Assembly (NCBI GenBank): GCA_014860445.1
Contig: JACZJT010000038.1
Span: forward strand, 1-37,143
DNA from: Burkholderiales bacterium
GTDB lineage: Bacteria; Pseudomonadota; Gammaproteobacteria; Burkholderiales; SG8-39
DNA: 37,143 nucleotides
Reading direction: 5' to 3'
This document shows positions 8,217-15,834 of this stretch, one piece after another; within the stretch, counting starts at the first letter, position 1, and every line of letters begins with the position of its first letter. A program made the position numbers and the translations under genes. The notes under the pieces were generated by a model. That model ran no database searches, was not told the DNA's origin, and saw only the letters and a list, made by a program, of their open reading frames with translations.

Positions 8217-9986
8217 ATGACCAAGCCCGCCGTAGCGGCCGCCGCACACGCCACCAATTTCATCCGCAATGCCATTGACGCGGACATGGCCGGCGGCAAA
8301 TACGCATCGCGCACCTGGGGCGGCGCGCCCGGCCTGGCGGCAACGCACGCCGGCGCAGCCGCTGATCCGGCGAAAATCCGCACGCGTTTTCCGCCCGAGC
8401 CCAACGGCTATCTGCACTTCGGACACGCCAAATCGATCTGCCTGAACTTCGGGCTGGCGCGCGACTACGGCGGCGTCTGCCACATGCGCTTCGACGACAC
8501 CAATCCGGAAAAGGAAGAGCAGGCGTATGTCGACTCCATACTCGACGCGGTGCGTTGGCTGGGTTTTGACTGGAATGCGAACGGCACCGAGCACCTGTAC
8601 CACGCAAGCGACTACTTCGACGCCATGTACCAGGCGGCCGAATACCTGGTCACTGCGGGCCACGCCTACGTCGACGAACAAAGTGCCGAAGAACTGCGTG
8701 CCACCCGGGGCACGCTGACCGAGCACGGCATCGACAGTCCCTGGCGCGAGCGCCCCGCCGCCGAGTCGCTCGCGCGCCTGCGCGAAATGCGCGACGGCAG
8801 GCACGCAGACGGCAGCATGGTGCTGCGCGCGAAAATCGATATGAGTTCGCCCAACATCAACCTGCGCGATCCGGCCATTTACCGCATCAAGCGCGCCACG
8901 CATCACCGCACCGGCGACAAATGGTGCATCTACCCGATGTACACCTACGCGCACCCGATCGAGGACGCGCTCGAGCAGATCACCCATTCGATCTGCACCC
9001 TGGAATTCGAGGATCAGCGGCCGTTCTACGACTGGCTGCTCGCGCGCCTGGCCGAAGGCGGGCTGCTGGCCCGACCGCTGCCGCAGCAGATCGAATTTGC
9101 GCGGCTCAACCTCACTCACGTCGTGCTGTCCAAGCGCAAGCTGATCCAGCTGGTCGAGGAGAAGCATGTCGACGGCTGGGACGATCCGCGACTGCCCACG
9201 CTGGTCGCCGCACGCCGGCGCGGCTACTCGCCGGAGGGCTTTCGACTGTTCGCCGAGCGCATCGGCGTATCGAAATCCGATTCCTGGATCGAATACGGCG
9301 TGCTCGAGGAATGCATGCGCGAGCACCTGAACCAGGTTGCGCCGCGGCGCACTGCCGTACTCGACCCGCTCAGGCTCGTCATCGACAACTATCCGCAAGG
9401 CGCCGAAGAGGAATGCCTCGCGCCCAACCATCCGCAGCAGCCCGAACTCGGCAAGCGCCCGCTGCCGTTTTCGCGCGAACTCTGGATCGAGCGCGAGGAT
9501 TTCATGGAAATCCCGGCGAAAGGTTATTTCCGGTTGTATCCGGGAAACAAAGTGCGCCTGCGCTATGGCTTCGTGGTCGAATGCACCGGCTGCGACAAGG
9601 ATGCAGCGGGGCAGATCAGCGCCGTGCACTGCAATTACTACGCCGACAGCAAGTCCGGCACGCCCGGTTCCGACACCTACAAGGTAAAGGGCAATATTCA
9701 CTGGCTTTCGGCCGCTCACGCCTACGAGTGTGAAGTACGTCTGTTCGACCGCTTGTTTCGCGCGCAGCACCCGGGCGCCGGCGAGCGCGATTTCCTGCTG
9801 GATCTCAACCCGGATGCGAAAAAGCTCGTCAGCGCCCGACTCGAGCCCGCGCTGAAAGACGCCCTGCCCGAGGAGCGGTTCCAGTTCGAGCGGCACGGCT
9901 ACTTCGTCGCCGATCGCATCGACTCGCGGCCGGGCGCCCCGGTTTTCAACCGCGCCGTGACGCTGAAGGACGCCTGGCAAAAGTAA
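8217..9986 (+). CDS. glnS: Glutamine--tRNA ligase
   Basis: A 589-residue class I aminoacyl-tRNA synthetase that charges tRNA-Gln with glutamine in the cytoplasm. PPEPNGYLHFGHAKS holds the HIGH-type motif (67-70) and VVLSKRKL near residue 303 the KMSKS-type motif. DDTNPEKEE and the C-terminal beta-barrel anticodon domains with GNKVRLRYG follow in family order. The N-terminal region before the catalytic core is about 30 residues longer than in E. coli, with an Ala/Gly-rich stretch, as often seen in betaproteobacteria. The start is ATG at 8217. The next gene begins 34 bases after its stop. Confidence 0.97.
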   Translation: MTKPAVAAAAHATNFIRNAIDADMAGGKYASRTWGGAPGLAATHAGAAADPAKIRTRFPPEPNGYLHFGHAKSICLNFGLARDYGGVCHMRFDDTNPEKEEQAYVDSILDAVRWLGFDWNANGTEHLYHASDYFDAMYQAAEYLVTAGHAYVDEQSAEELRATRGTLTEHGIDSPWRERPAAESLARLREMRDGRHADGSMVLRAKIDMSSPNINLRDPAIYRIKRATHHRTGDKWCIYPMYTYAHPIEDALEQITHSICTLEFEDQRPFYDWLLARLAEGGLLARPLPQQIEFARLNLTHVVLSKRKLIQLVEEKHVDGWDDPRLPTLVAARRRGYSPEGFRLFAERIGVSKSDSWIEYGVLEECMREHLNQVAPRRTAVLDPLRLVIDNYPQGAEEECLAPNHPQQPELGKRPLPFSRELWIEREDFMEIPAKGYFRLYPGNKVRLRYGFVVECTGCDKDAAGQISAVHCNYYADSKSGTPGSDTYKVKGNIHWLSAAHAYECEVRLFDRLFRAQHPGAGERDFLLDLNPDAKKLVSARLEPALKDALPEERFQFERHGYFVADRIDSRPGAPVFNRAVTLKDAWQK

Positions 9987-10020
9987 CAAGGCGGAAACCG
10001 CCGCATTTCAGGAGATGCAG

Positions 10021-11037
10021 ATGAAAGCAGTCGGACTCTATCGCTATCTTCCCATCGACGATCCGGAATCCTTCCTCGACCTCGAACTCGACACGCCAAA
10101 GGCGAATGGACGCGACCTGCTGGTCGAAGTGAAGGCCATCTCGGTGAATCCCGTCGATACCAAGCGGCGCGCCCCCAAGGACCTGGTGGAAAAGACCCCA
10201 CGGGTGCTCGGCTGGGACGTCGCCGGCGTGGTCAAATCGGTGGGGCCGGAGGTTGCACTGTTCAAGCCCGGCGATGCGGTGTACTACGCCGGCAGCATCG
10301 TGCGGCCCGGCGGCAACAGCGAATTCCATCTGGTCGACGAGCGCATCGTCGGCAGAAAGCCCGCGAATCTGGGCTACGCCGAAGCTGCCGCTTTGCCGCT
10401 CACCACGATCACGGCCTGGGAAGGCATGTTCGACCGCATGGGGATTTCCCGTTCGGGCGCGGACGCCGGCAAGACGCTGCTCATCATCGCCGGTGCCGGC
10501 GGGGTGGGCTCGATCGCGATCCAGCTGGCAAAAAAGCTCGCCGGCCTCACCGTCATCGCCACCGCCTCGCGGCCCGAATCCGTGGCCTGGGTGCGTGCCA
10601 TGGGTGCGGACCAGGTCATCGACCACAACAAGGATCTGGCACCGCAGCTCGAAGTGCTGGGGATGAAGGAAGTCGATTACATTTTCTGCCTGAACAATAC
10701 CGATCGCTGGATCCCCGCTTTCGCGCCGATTATCAAACCGCTGGGAAAAATGTGCGCCATCGTGTCGGCGCTGAAGCCCGTGGATCTGACGCCGCTCATG
10801 GGCAAGAGCGTGACGCTCGCCTGGGAATTCATGTTCACGCGCTCCACGTTTAAAACGCCGGACATGATCGAGCAGCACAATCTGCTCGACGAGACGGCCG
10901 CACTGCTCGAATCCGGCGCGCTGAAGACCACGCTCACGACCAATCTCGGAAAGATTAACGCCGCCAACCTGAAGCGCGCGCACAAGATGCTCGAAGGCGG
11001 CCACACCCTCGGCAAGATCGTGCTCGAGGGCTTTTGA
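10021..11037 (+). CDS. Zinc-independent alcohol dehydrogenase-family oxidoreductase (quinone reductase-like)
   Basis: A 338-residue medium-chain dehydrogenase/reductase. The N-terminal GroES-like domain has NPVDTK where zinc enzymes have a catalytic Cys, and the four-Cys structural zinc lobe is absent, so it is probably zinc-free. The NAD(P)-binding motif is GAGGVGSIAIQLAK. The whole pattern (GWDVAGVV, AAALPLTTITAWE, the long C-terminal HTLGKIVLEGF) fits the zinc-binding alcohol dehydrogenase family 1 group related to quinone oxidoreductases. Two ATGs compete. GGAG at 10011-10014 touches the ATG at 10015 but sits 6 bases before the ATG at 10021, which is therefore chosen. Its TGA overlaps the start of the MFS gene. 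Confidence 0.9.
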   Translation: MKAVGLYRYLPIDDPESFLDLELDTPKANGRDLLVEVKAISVNPVDTKRRAPKDLVEKTPRVLGWDVAGVVKSVGPEVALFKPGDAVYYAGSIVRPGGNSEFHLVDERIVGRKPANLGYAEAAALPLTTITAWEGMFDRMGISRSGADAGKTLLIIAGAGGVGSIAIQLAKKLAGLTVIATASRPESVAWVRAMGADQVIDHNKDLAPQLEVLGMKEVDYIFCLNNTDRWIPAFAPIIKPLGKMCAIVSALKPVDLTPLMGKSVTLAWEFMFTRSTFKTPDMIEQHNLLDETAALLESGALKTTLTTNLGKINAANLKRAHKMLEGGHTLGKIVLEGF

Positions 11038-12275
11038 CCTCAAGCCCACACCTGCCTGAGTCGCGCTACGCATTTGCGCGATTGTTCACGGCGCTGGCCT
11101 TGATGACCATAGGCGGCTCCGGCATGTACGCGATCACGGTCGTGCTGCCGCGCGTGCAGGCGGACTTCGGCGTGGGGCGCTCGGACGCATCCCTGCCCTA
11201 CACCTACACCATGATCGGCTTCGGACTGGGTGGCATTCTCATGGGGCGGCTGTCGGACCGCTTTGGCGTGATGGTCCCGGTCATGATCGGTGCGCTGGGA
11301 CTCTCGACCGGATTCATTGCGGCCGGCAACGCGACCAGTCTGTGGCAATTCAATCTCGCCCAGGGACTCATGATCGGCCTGCTCGGTACCTCGGCCACGT
11401 TCGCGCCGCTCGTGGCGGACATTTCGCTCTGGTTCACGCGCCGCCGCGGCATCGCGGTCGCGATCTGCATCAGCGGAAATTATCTCGCGGGCACGCTTTG
11501 GCCGCCGGTGATGCAGCACTATATCGACAGCGCGGGCTGGCGGCAGACCTATATCGGCATCGGCGTGCTTTGCTTCCTGTCGATGATCCCGCTGGCCCTG
11601 CTATTGCGCCCGCGCCCGCCGCTGCCGGAACTGACCGCTTCGGGTCCGGCAACGGGATCAACGGCCCGCGCCGCCGGCCCCATGGCCACGCTCGGGCTCT
11701 CACCGGGCACGCTGATGGTCTTGCTATGCGTCGCTGGTGTCGCCTGCTGCGTGGCCATGTCGATGCCGCAAGTGCACATCGTCGCCTACTGCGGCGATCT
11801 GGGTTACGGACCGGCGCGTGGCGCGCAAATGCTATCGCTGATGCTCGGCTTCGGCATCGTCAGCCGGCTCAGCTTCGGCTGGATCTCCGACCATATCGGC
11901 GGATTGCGCACGCTGCTGCTCGGGTCCACGCTGCAATGCATCGCGCTGTTCATGTTCCTGCCGTTCACCGGGATGGTTTCGCTTTATCTTTTGTCCGCCA
12001 TGTTCGGCTTGTTCCAGGGCGGCATCGTGCCCGCCTATGCGCTGATCGTGCGCGAGCATTTCACGCCCCGCGAGGCGGGCGCGCGCGTGGGCACGGTATT
12101 GATGGCGACTTTGTTCGGCATGGCCCTGGGCGGCTGGATGTCGGGCGCGATATTCGATCTCACCGGCTCCTATCGTGCCGCATTCGTCAACGGCATCGGC
12201 TGGAACCTCGTCAACATCGCGATAGTCGCGGCGCTGCTCTATCGGTCGCGGCTGCGTCCGGCATTTTCCGGCTAA
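11034..12275 (+). CDS. MFS transporter
   Basis: A 413-residue major facilitator with about 12 hydrophobic segments in two halves. The loop between helices 2 and 3 reads GRLSDRFG, the classic MFS motif, and its counterpart in the second half reads GWISDHIGG. A central hydrophilic loop rich in Pro/Ala lies around residues 190-220. The start is taken as TTG at 11034, which overlaps the preceding stop as TTGA, with GAGGG at 11026-11030 as a close ribosome site. The first in-frame ATG falls inside helix 1 and would truncate it. The substrate is unknown; small organic acids are typical of this group. Confidence 0.87.
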   Translation: MTSSPHLPESRYAFARLFTALALMTIGGSGMYAITVVLPRVQADFGVGRSDASLPYTYTMIGFGLGGILMGRLSDRFGVMVPVMIGALGLSTGFIAAGNATSLWQFNLAQGLMIGLLGTSATFAPLVADISLWFTRRRGIAVAICISGNYLAGTLWPPVMQHYIDSAGWRQTYIGIGVLCFLSMIPLALLLRPRPPLPELTASGPATGSTARAAGPMATLGLSPGTLMVLLCVAGVACCVAMSMPQVHIVAYCGDLGYGPARGAQMLSLMLGFGIVSRLSFGWISDHIGGLRTLLLGSTLQCIALFMFLPFTGMVSLYLLSAMFGLFQGGIVPAYALIVREHFTPREAGARVGTVLMATLFGMALGGWMSGAIFDLTGSYRAAFVNGIGWNLVNIAIVAALLYRSRLRPAFSG

Positions 12276-12297
12276 CGCAACGCCGGTGCCGCGCGGT

Positions 12298-13224
12298 TCA
12301 GCCTTGCAGGCTGATTTCCGGTACCACCGGCCCGGCCGCTAGTCCGGGCAGTTTCCAGATGTCGCGCAACACGCCGAGCAGTGCCCGTATCACCGGGTCG
12401 TCGCTGCGCTCGAGCAGGTAGATGAACCAGACGGTGGTTTCCAGCCGTACGTCCTTCCACAGGCAAACCTCGCCGGCAGCGACTTTTTCCAGCGCCAGTT
12501 CTTCGCGGATCAGTGACAATCCGACGCCGGACACGACCAGGCTCGAGATTACCGATTCCTGGTCGGCCTCGACCACCTTGACGGGCTCGATGCCGTGCTT
12601 GTCGAACAGCGTACGCATCAGCTTGTGATGGGTGCTGATCGACGGTGTGATGATCCACGGCAGCAGCGCGATATCGCTCCAGTCCGCATTGTCCACGCGT
12701 TCCGACCAGGCCGCCGGCGCGGCGAGGCGATACCTGGTTTGCCGCAGGCGCATCCTGGACACCTCCGGATGCTCGAGGTCACCATAGTAAAAACTCGCGT
12801 CGAGTTCTCTGCTGAGGACTTTGTCGAACGCGACGCCGGTGATCTCGTGATGCAGTTCGACCTGCAGCAGAGGATGGCGCTCGACCGTCGAATTCAGAAA
12901 TTCACCGATGCGGATTACGCCCGGGTCCGTCATCGTACCCACGCGCACCTTGCCGGCCACCTGCCCCTTGAGCGCCTTCGCTTCATTGCGCAAAGCCTGG
13001 GCGGCGATCAGCACCTTCTGCGCGTCCGCCAGTAAGCGGCTACCGGCGGCCGTCAGCACCATGCCGCTGGATGTGCGCTCGAACAAAGCCAGATCCAGCT
13101 CGTCCTCCAGCGCCTTGATCTGCGCGCTGACCGCCGGCTGGCTGACGTGCAACCTCTCCGCGGCGCGGGTCAGGTGGCCCACTTCGGCTACGGCGACAAA
13201 GCTGCGCAGCTGATAAAGCTCCAT
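12298..13224 (-). CDS. LysR-family transcriptional regulator
   Basis: A 308-residue regulator. The N-terminal winged helix-turn-helix reads LRSFVAVAEVGHLTRAAERL, then HVSQPAVSAQIKALEDEL (residues about 5-45). A linker helix and the two-lobed periplasmic-binding-like effector domain (about 90-295) follow. The ATG at 13224 gives the usual MELYQLR start. It converges with the MFS gene (22 bases apart) and is divergent from the small-protein gene at 13426. The 201-base divergent gap holds an 8-base dyad repeat that is a good operator candidate. The effector and target genes are not known. Confidence 0.94.
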   Translation of the reverse strand: MELYQLRSFVAVAEVGHLTRAAERLHVSQPAVSAQIKALEDELDLALFERTSSGMVLTAAGSRLLADAQKVLIAAQALRNEAKALKGQVAGKVRVGTMTDPGVIRIGEFLNSTVERHPLLQVELHHEITGVAFDKVLSRELDASFYYGDLEHPEVSRMRLRQTRYRLAAPAAWSERVDNADWSDIALLPWIITPSISTHHKLMRTLFDKHGIEPVKVVEADQESVISSLVVSGVGLSLIREELALEKVAAGEVCLWKDVRLETTVWFIYLLERSDDPVIRALLGVLRDIWKLPGLAAGPVVPEISLQG

Positions 13225-13323
13225 GTTAATTCCGTTTTTTTAGTGGCACAGCGGTGAGACCCGGTCAATTTTGTTGCATTGCATCATAGATTTAGGCCAA
13301 GCATCAGCTAAAGCGATGGCGGC

Positions 13324-13373
13324 TATCCGATCATGCGATTGGATAATTCGGGTTTATGTCCCTAATATCCAAT
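13324..13373. promoter_or_regulatory. Candidate operator: TATCC(G/A)AT dyad plus third half-site
   Basis: TATCCGAT at 13324-13331 and ATTGGATA at 13338-13345 form an 8-base inverted repeat with a 6-base spacer. A third copy, TATCCAAT, lies at 13366-13373, in the same orientation as the first. All three sit in the gap between the LysR gene and the divergent small-protein gene, where LysR proteins commonly bind. The regulator that binds is inferred only. Confidence 0.45.
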
Positions 13374-13425
13374 ACATACGGCACAACAACGGTGCTGATT
13401 CAACCAGATTTTGAAGGAAATTGCC

Positions 13426-13788
13426 ATGAGAATGTACGCTCCGCTTTACGAAGGTGACAGTATTCTACGTCCGGACGCCGCCTTAGGCGAGTCCGCAGTA
13501 AGAGTTTTCAGATCGCCCGCCCCCGCGCCTGATTTTGTGCGTAGCAATATCCAGGTCGAGGCCGCGAACGAGACCGCGCTTGATATTCACGCGATCGAGC
13601 AAATTGCGCGCAACCGGCGCAACGCCGAATTGGGTCGCTTGATAAGCGCGATGTTCAAAGCCGTGGGCAAATGGCTGGATCGCTACGAGTACTCCGAGCG
13701 CGACCGGTTTTTTGCACAGTCCGAGAATTTGTGCGAACTCGAGCAGCGCCAGCGCTATTTCGAGCGGACCGGCTTGACCCACTACTGA
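13426..13788 (+). CDS. Small protein with DUF3563-like C-terminus
   Basis: A 120-residue protein of unknown function. The N-terminal half (1-65) is poorly structured and rich in Ala/Pro. The C-terminal half reads KAVGKWLDRYEYSERDRFF then AQSENLCELEQRQRYFE. This resembles the DUF3563 pattern of proteobacterial small proteins (amphipathic helix, AQS-x-x-LELE-like box). There is no signal peptide or membrane helix. The ATG at 13426 is supported by GAAGGAAA at 13413-13420; the upstream in-frame TTG at 13411 overlaps that site and is rejected. It is followed 50 bases on by a second small gene, probably cotranscribed up to the terminator at 14075. Confidence 0.65.
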   Translation: MRMYAPLYEGDSILRPDAALGESAVRVFRSPAPAPDFVRSNIQVEAANETALDIHAIEQIARNRRNAELGRLISAMFKAVGKWLDRYEYSERDRFFAQSENLCELEQRQRYFERTGLTHY

Positions 13789-13838
13789 GTTCGAGACGCG
13801 CAATTCAACGATCTTTTTCGGATATCGAGCAACATAAC

Positions 13839-14051
13839 ATGATATACGCCCAAAAAATCAGCTCCGGCACGTTTTCCCGCCTGAATGACCTGCACATGAG
13901 CACCAGTGAGCGCCAGCGCGTGAACGCGTACATCCGCGACGGCGAACGCATTGCCGACGCCGCCCTGCACGCACTTGCGGCCCTCCACTCCGGTGCAGAA
14001 GCCATTGCGCATGGCGTCAAAGCGGTGTTTGCGAAACCGACCAGCCACTAA
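13839..14051 (+). CDS. Conserved-looking 70-residue protein, unknown function
   Basis: A 70-residue soluble, mostly helical protein: MSTSERQRVNAYIRDGERI is followed by an Ala/His-rich amphipathic helix (ADAALHALAALHSGAEAIAH). No signal peptide, transmembrane helix or metal motif is seen. The frame is open further upstream, but that part overlaps the preceding gene in another frame, so the start is set at ATG 13839. The ribosome site is weak. It lies 50 bases downstream of the DUF3563-like gene and just before a strong terminator, so the two probably form a small operon. Confidence 0.6.
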   Translation: MIYAQKISSGTFSRLNDLHMSTSERQRVNAYIRDGERIADAALHALAALHSGAEAIAHGVKAVFAKPTSH

Positions 14052-14074
14052 AGACTGGCCGCATTGCGGGTTGC

Positions 14075-14110
14075 AACGGCGCGTACCGCCAGGACGCGCC
14101 GTTTTGCTTT
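14075..14110 (+). terminator. Rho-independent terminator
   Basis: The 9-base stem aacggcgcg (14075-14083) pairs with cgcgccgtt (14095-14103) around an 11-base loop. It is followed by a T-rich run, tttgcttt. It lies 24 bases after the stop of the 70-residue protein gene, ending the 13426-14051 transcript. Confidence 0.75.
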
Positions 14111-14160
14111 ATGAACCGTTGCCCTTCGTATTCTAGGGAATACTGCCTGATACCGGCGTC

Positions 14161-14913
14161 CTAGAATATGCGCGGCAAGGTCACGCCGATGGCATCGGAG
14201 AGCACGGCATCGGCAATGTCGTCGAAGGGCGTCGGCTCCGCATTGACTATCACCACGCGTGCACCGGCCGATTTGGCGGTGGCGACAGCGCCAGCAATCG
14301 GATAGACCTGCAGACTGGTACCGACCGCGACAAAACAGTCGGCCTCCGCGGCGGAGCGCATCGCGCGCTCGATTACCTCGGGTACCAGGTTCTGACCGAA
14401 AGAGATGGTGTCGCTTTTCAGGATTCCGCCGCAAAATGTACACGGCGGATCGTCCTCGCCGGTCAGGAGACGCAGCAATGTCTCCTGCATCGGCCCTTTC
14501 CATCCGCAGCTCATGCACACCACTTTTTGCACCGTGCCGTGGACTTCGATCACGCGCTCAGGCGCGTTCCCGGCCTTCTGGTGCAGGCCGTCGATATTCT
14601 GCGTGATCAGCGCATGCAACTTGCCGCGCCGCTCCAGGCCGACGAGCGCCTCGTGCCCGGCGTTGGGTTGCGCCTCCCACGCCGGATGCACCAGCCTCGC
14701 CTGCCAGGCCTTCTTGCGTATCTCCGCGTCGGACATGTAATAGCGGATATCGGAAAGCTTTTCCGCCTCGGGGTCGCGCGTCCACACGCCCTGCGGCCCG
14801 CGGAAATCCGGTATGCCCGATTCGGTGGAAATGCCCGCGCCGGTAAGAACCACTACGCGCTCGGCCGCGGCTATCCAGCCGCGCACGGCGTCGATCAATG
14901 CGTCCGCATGCAC
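14161..14913 (-). CDS. Sir2-family NAD-dependent protein deacylase (sirtuin)
   Basis: A 250-residue enzyme that removes acyl groups from lysine using NAD. Visible motifs: GAGISTESGIPDFRGP (NAD site), QNIDGLH, the catalytic His in EVHG, two CxxC pairs (CMSCG and CTFCGG) that bind structural zinc, then VGTSLQVYP and VIVN. No ATG precedes the core. GTG at 14913 has an upstream GGGAG/AGGG site and gives a family-like N-terminus. An alternative GTG at 14946 adds 11 residues without a clear ribosome site. It lacks the Ala-Tyr-Arg pattern of the CobB desuccinylase class as far as can be seen. It is divergent from the RidA-fold gene. Confidence 0.92.
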   Translation of the reverse strand: MHADALIDAVRGWIAAAERVVVLTGAGISTESGIPDFRGPQGVWTRDPEAEKLSDIRYYMSDAEIRKKAWQARLVHPAWEAQPNAGHEALVGLERRGKLHALITQNIDGLHQKAGNAPERVIEVHGTVQKVVCMSCGWKGPMQETLLRLLTGEDDPPCTFCGGILKSDTISFGQNLVPEVIERAMRSAAEADCFVAVGTSLQVYPIAGAVATAKSAGARVVIVNAEPTPFDDIADAVLSDAIGVTLPRIF

Positions 14914-15045
14914 AATCCCTGTCTCCCGCCAGTCATGGCCCGGCACCGCCGCCGGGTGCGGCGTTGCTTGCCAAGGCCTGCGTATACAGCAAGAATGAAT
15001 ATTCGAAGGCTACAACAATTTCCGTCACCGACAAAGGAGCGCCTC

Positions 15046-15441
15046 ATGCCGAAATCCCGCATCTACAGTCCCGCTGTTGCCGAAGCCCCGCCCGGGCGCT
15101 GGTCGAATGCGATCCGCGCGGGCGAGTTTCTGTTTATGTCCGGACAGATCTCGCGCTCCAGCGACGGCGTCACCATCGAGGGCAAGGACGAATACGAACA
15201 GGCGAAGATTATCTTCACCAAGATCCGGAATTTGGTCGAGGCCGCAGGCGGCACGACGCAGGATGTGGTAAAAGTGACCATATACGTCGTAGACATCAAA
15301 CAGAACAAAGAAGTCTGGCGTGCAAGGCAGGAGTTTTTCGAAGGCGATTTTCCGGCATCCACCCTGGTCGAGGTCAGCGCGCTCGGATCGCCAGAGGTCC
15401 TGGTGGAAATCGAGGCCATTGCGCATATCGGCGAAAATTAA
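15046..15441 (+). CDS. RidA-fold (YjgF/YER057c/UK114) protein lacking the catalytic arginine
   Basis: A 131-residue member of the Rid superfamily, normally homotrimeric. It shows FMSGQIS, EQAKIIFTKIRNLVEAAGG, VVKVTIYVVD and the C-terminal EIEAIAHI. In RidA itself Arg105 sits in the PARS motif and binds the imine/enamine substrate. Here the segment reads FPASTLVEV, with Ser at 105, so imine hydrolysis of 2-aminoacrylate is unlikely. The Rid4-7 subgroups also lack this Arg and have catabolic or unknown roles. ATG 15046 has a strong AAAGGAG site. It lies 103 bases before the next small gene and is divergent from the sirtuin. Confidence 0.9.
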   Translation: MPKSRIYSPAVAEAPPGRWSNAIRAGEFLFMSGQISRSSDGVTIEGKDEYEQAKIIFTKIRNLVEAAGGTTQDVVKVTIYVVDIKQNKEVWRARQEFFEGDFPASTLVEVSALGSPEVLVEIEAIAHIGEN

Positions 15442-15544
15442 GGCGTCAGGCGCGGCCAGCCGGCTGTTTGATCAATATCAAGAACGCCATGCGGCGAGGC
15501 GGCACAATTTTAATCAATAGCGACGCACCCGGAAGGGGACCATC

Positions 15545-15757
15545 ATGTACAAGCTGCAAGTGCAGGAAGACGAAAAGGACCCCCAAGCCTGGCACGACGT
15601 CAAGGGGCCGGACGGAAAATTACTGACCTTCGAAACCGAGGTCGCTGCCCACGCCAAGCTGGAAGAGCTCTACCCCATCCTGGTCAAAATGGAGCGCTAC
15701 GCCGCCGACTCCAAACGCACGCGCGCGATCAGGATGTACGCGGACGACAAGGAATAG
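15545..15757 (+). CDS. Small conserved-type protein, 70 residues, unknown function
   Basis: A 70-residue acidic-basic soluble protein: an N-terminal beta-like MYKLQVQEDEKD, a middle WHDVKGPDGKLLTF hairpin, a helix with HAKLEELYPILVKMERYA and a short C-terminal strand. No signal or membrane segment is seen. AAGGGGACC before the ATG is a good ribosome site, which with ordinary codon use supports a real gene. It follows the RidA-fold gene on the same strand and converges with the rhodanese gene. I do not recognise a named family. Confidence 0.65.
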   Translation: MYKLQVQEDEKDPQAWHDVKGPDGKLLTFETEVAAHAKLEELYPILVKMERYAADSKRTRAIRMYADDKE

Positions 15758-15834
15758 GATTCCGCAGCCGACGCCCCGGAGAAAGTCTCCTCGGGGGATA
15801 GCCTCGGAATGACAACTCACTCTGAAATGGGTTT

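Noticed and set aside
8076-9989. Very long - strand reading frame antisense to glnS, continuous with the decarboxylase alpha subunit
   Set aside because: Only the 7527-8075 part matches a family. The rest mirrors glnS codons in GC-rich DNA and has low-complexity His/Arg/Gln-rich composition.
15774-15797. Hairpin ccccggaga/tctcc..gggg between two convergent genes, considered as a terminator
   Set aside because: The stem is interrupted by a 3-base bulge and no T-run follows on either strand, so termination cannot be claimed.
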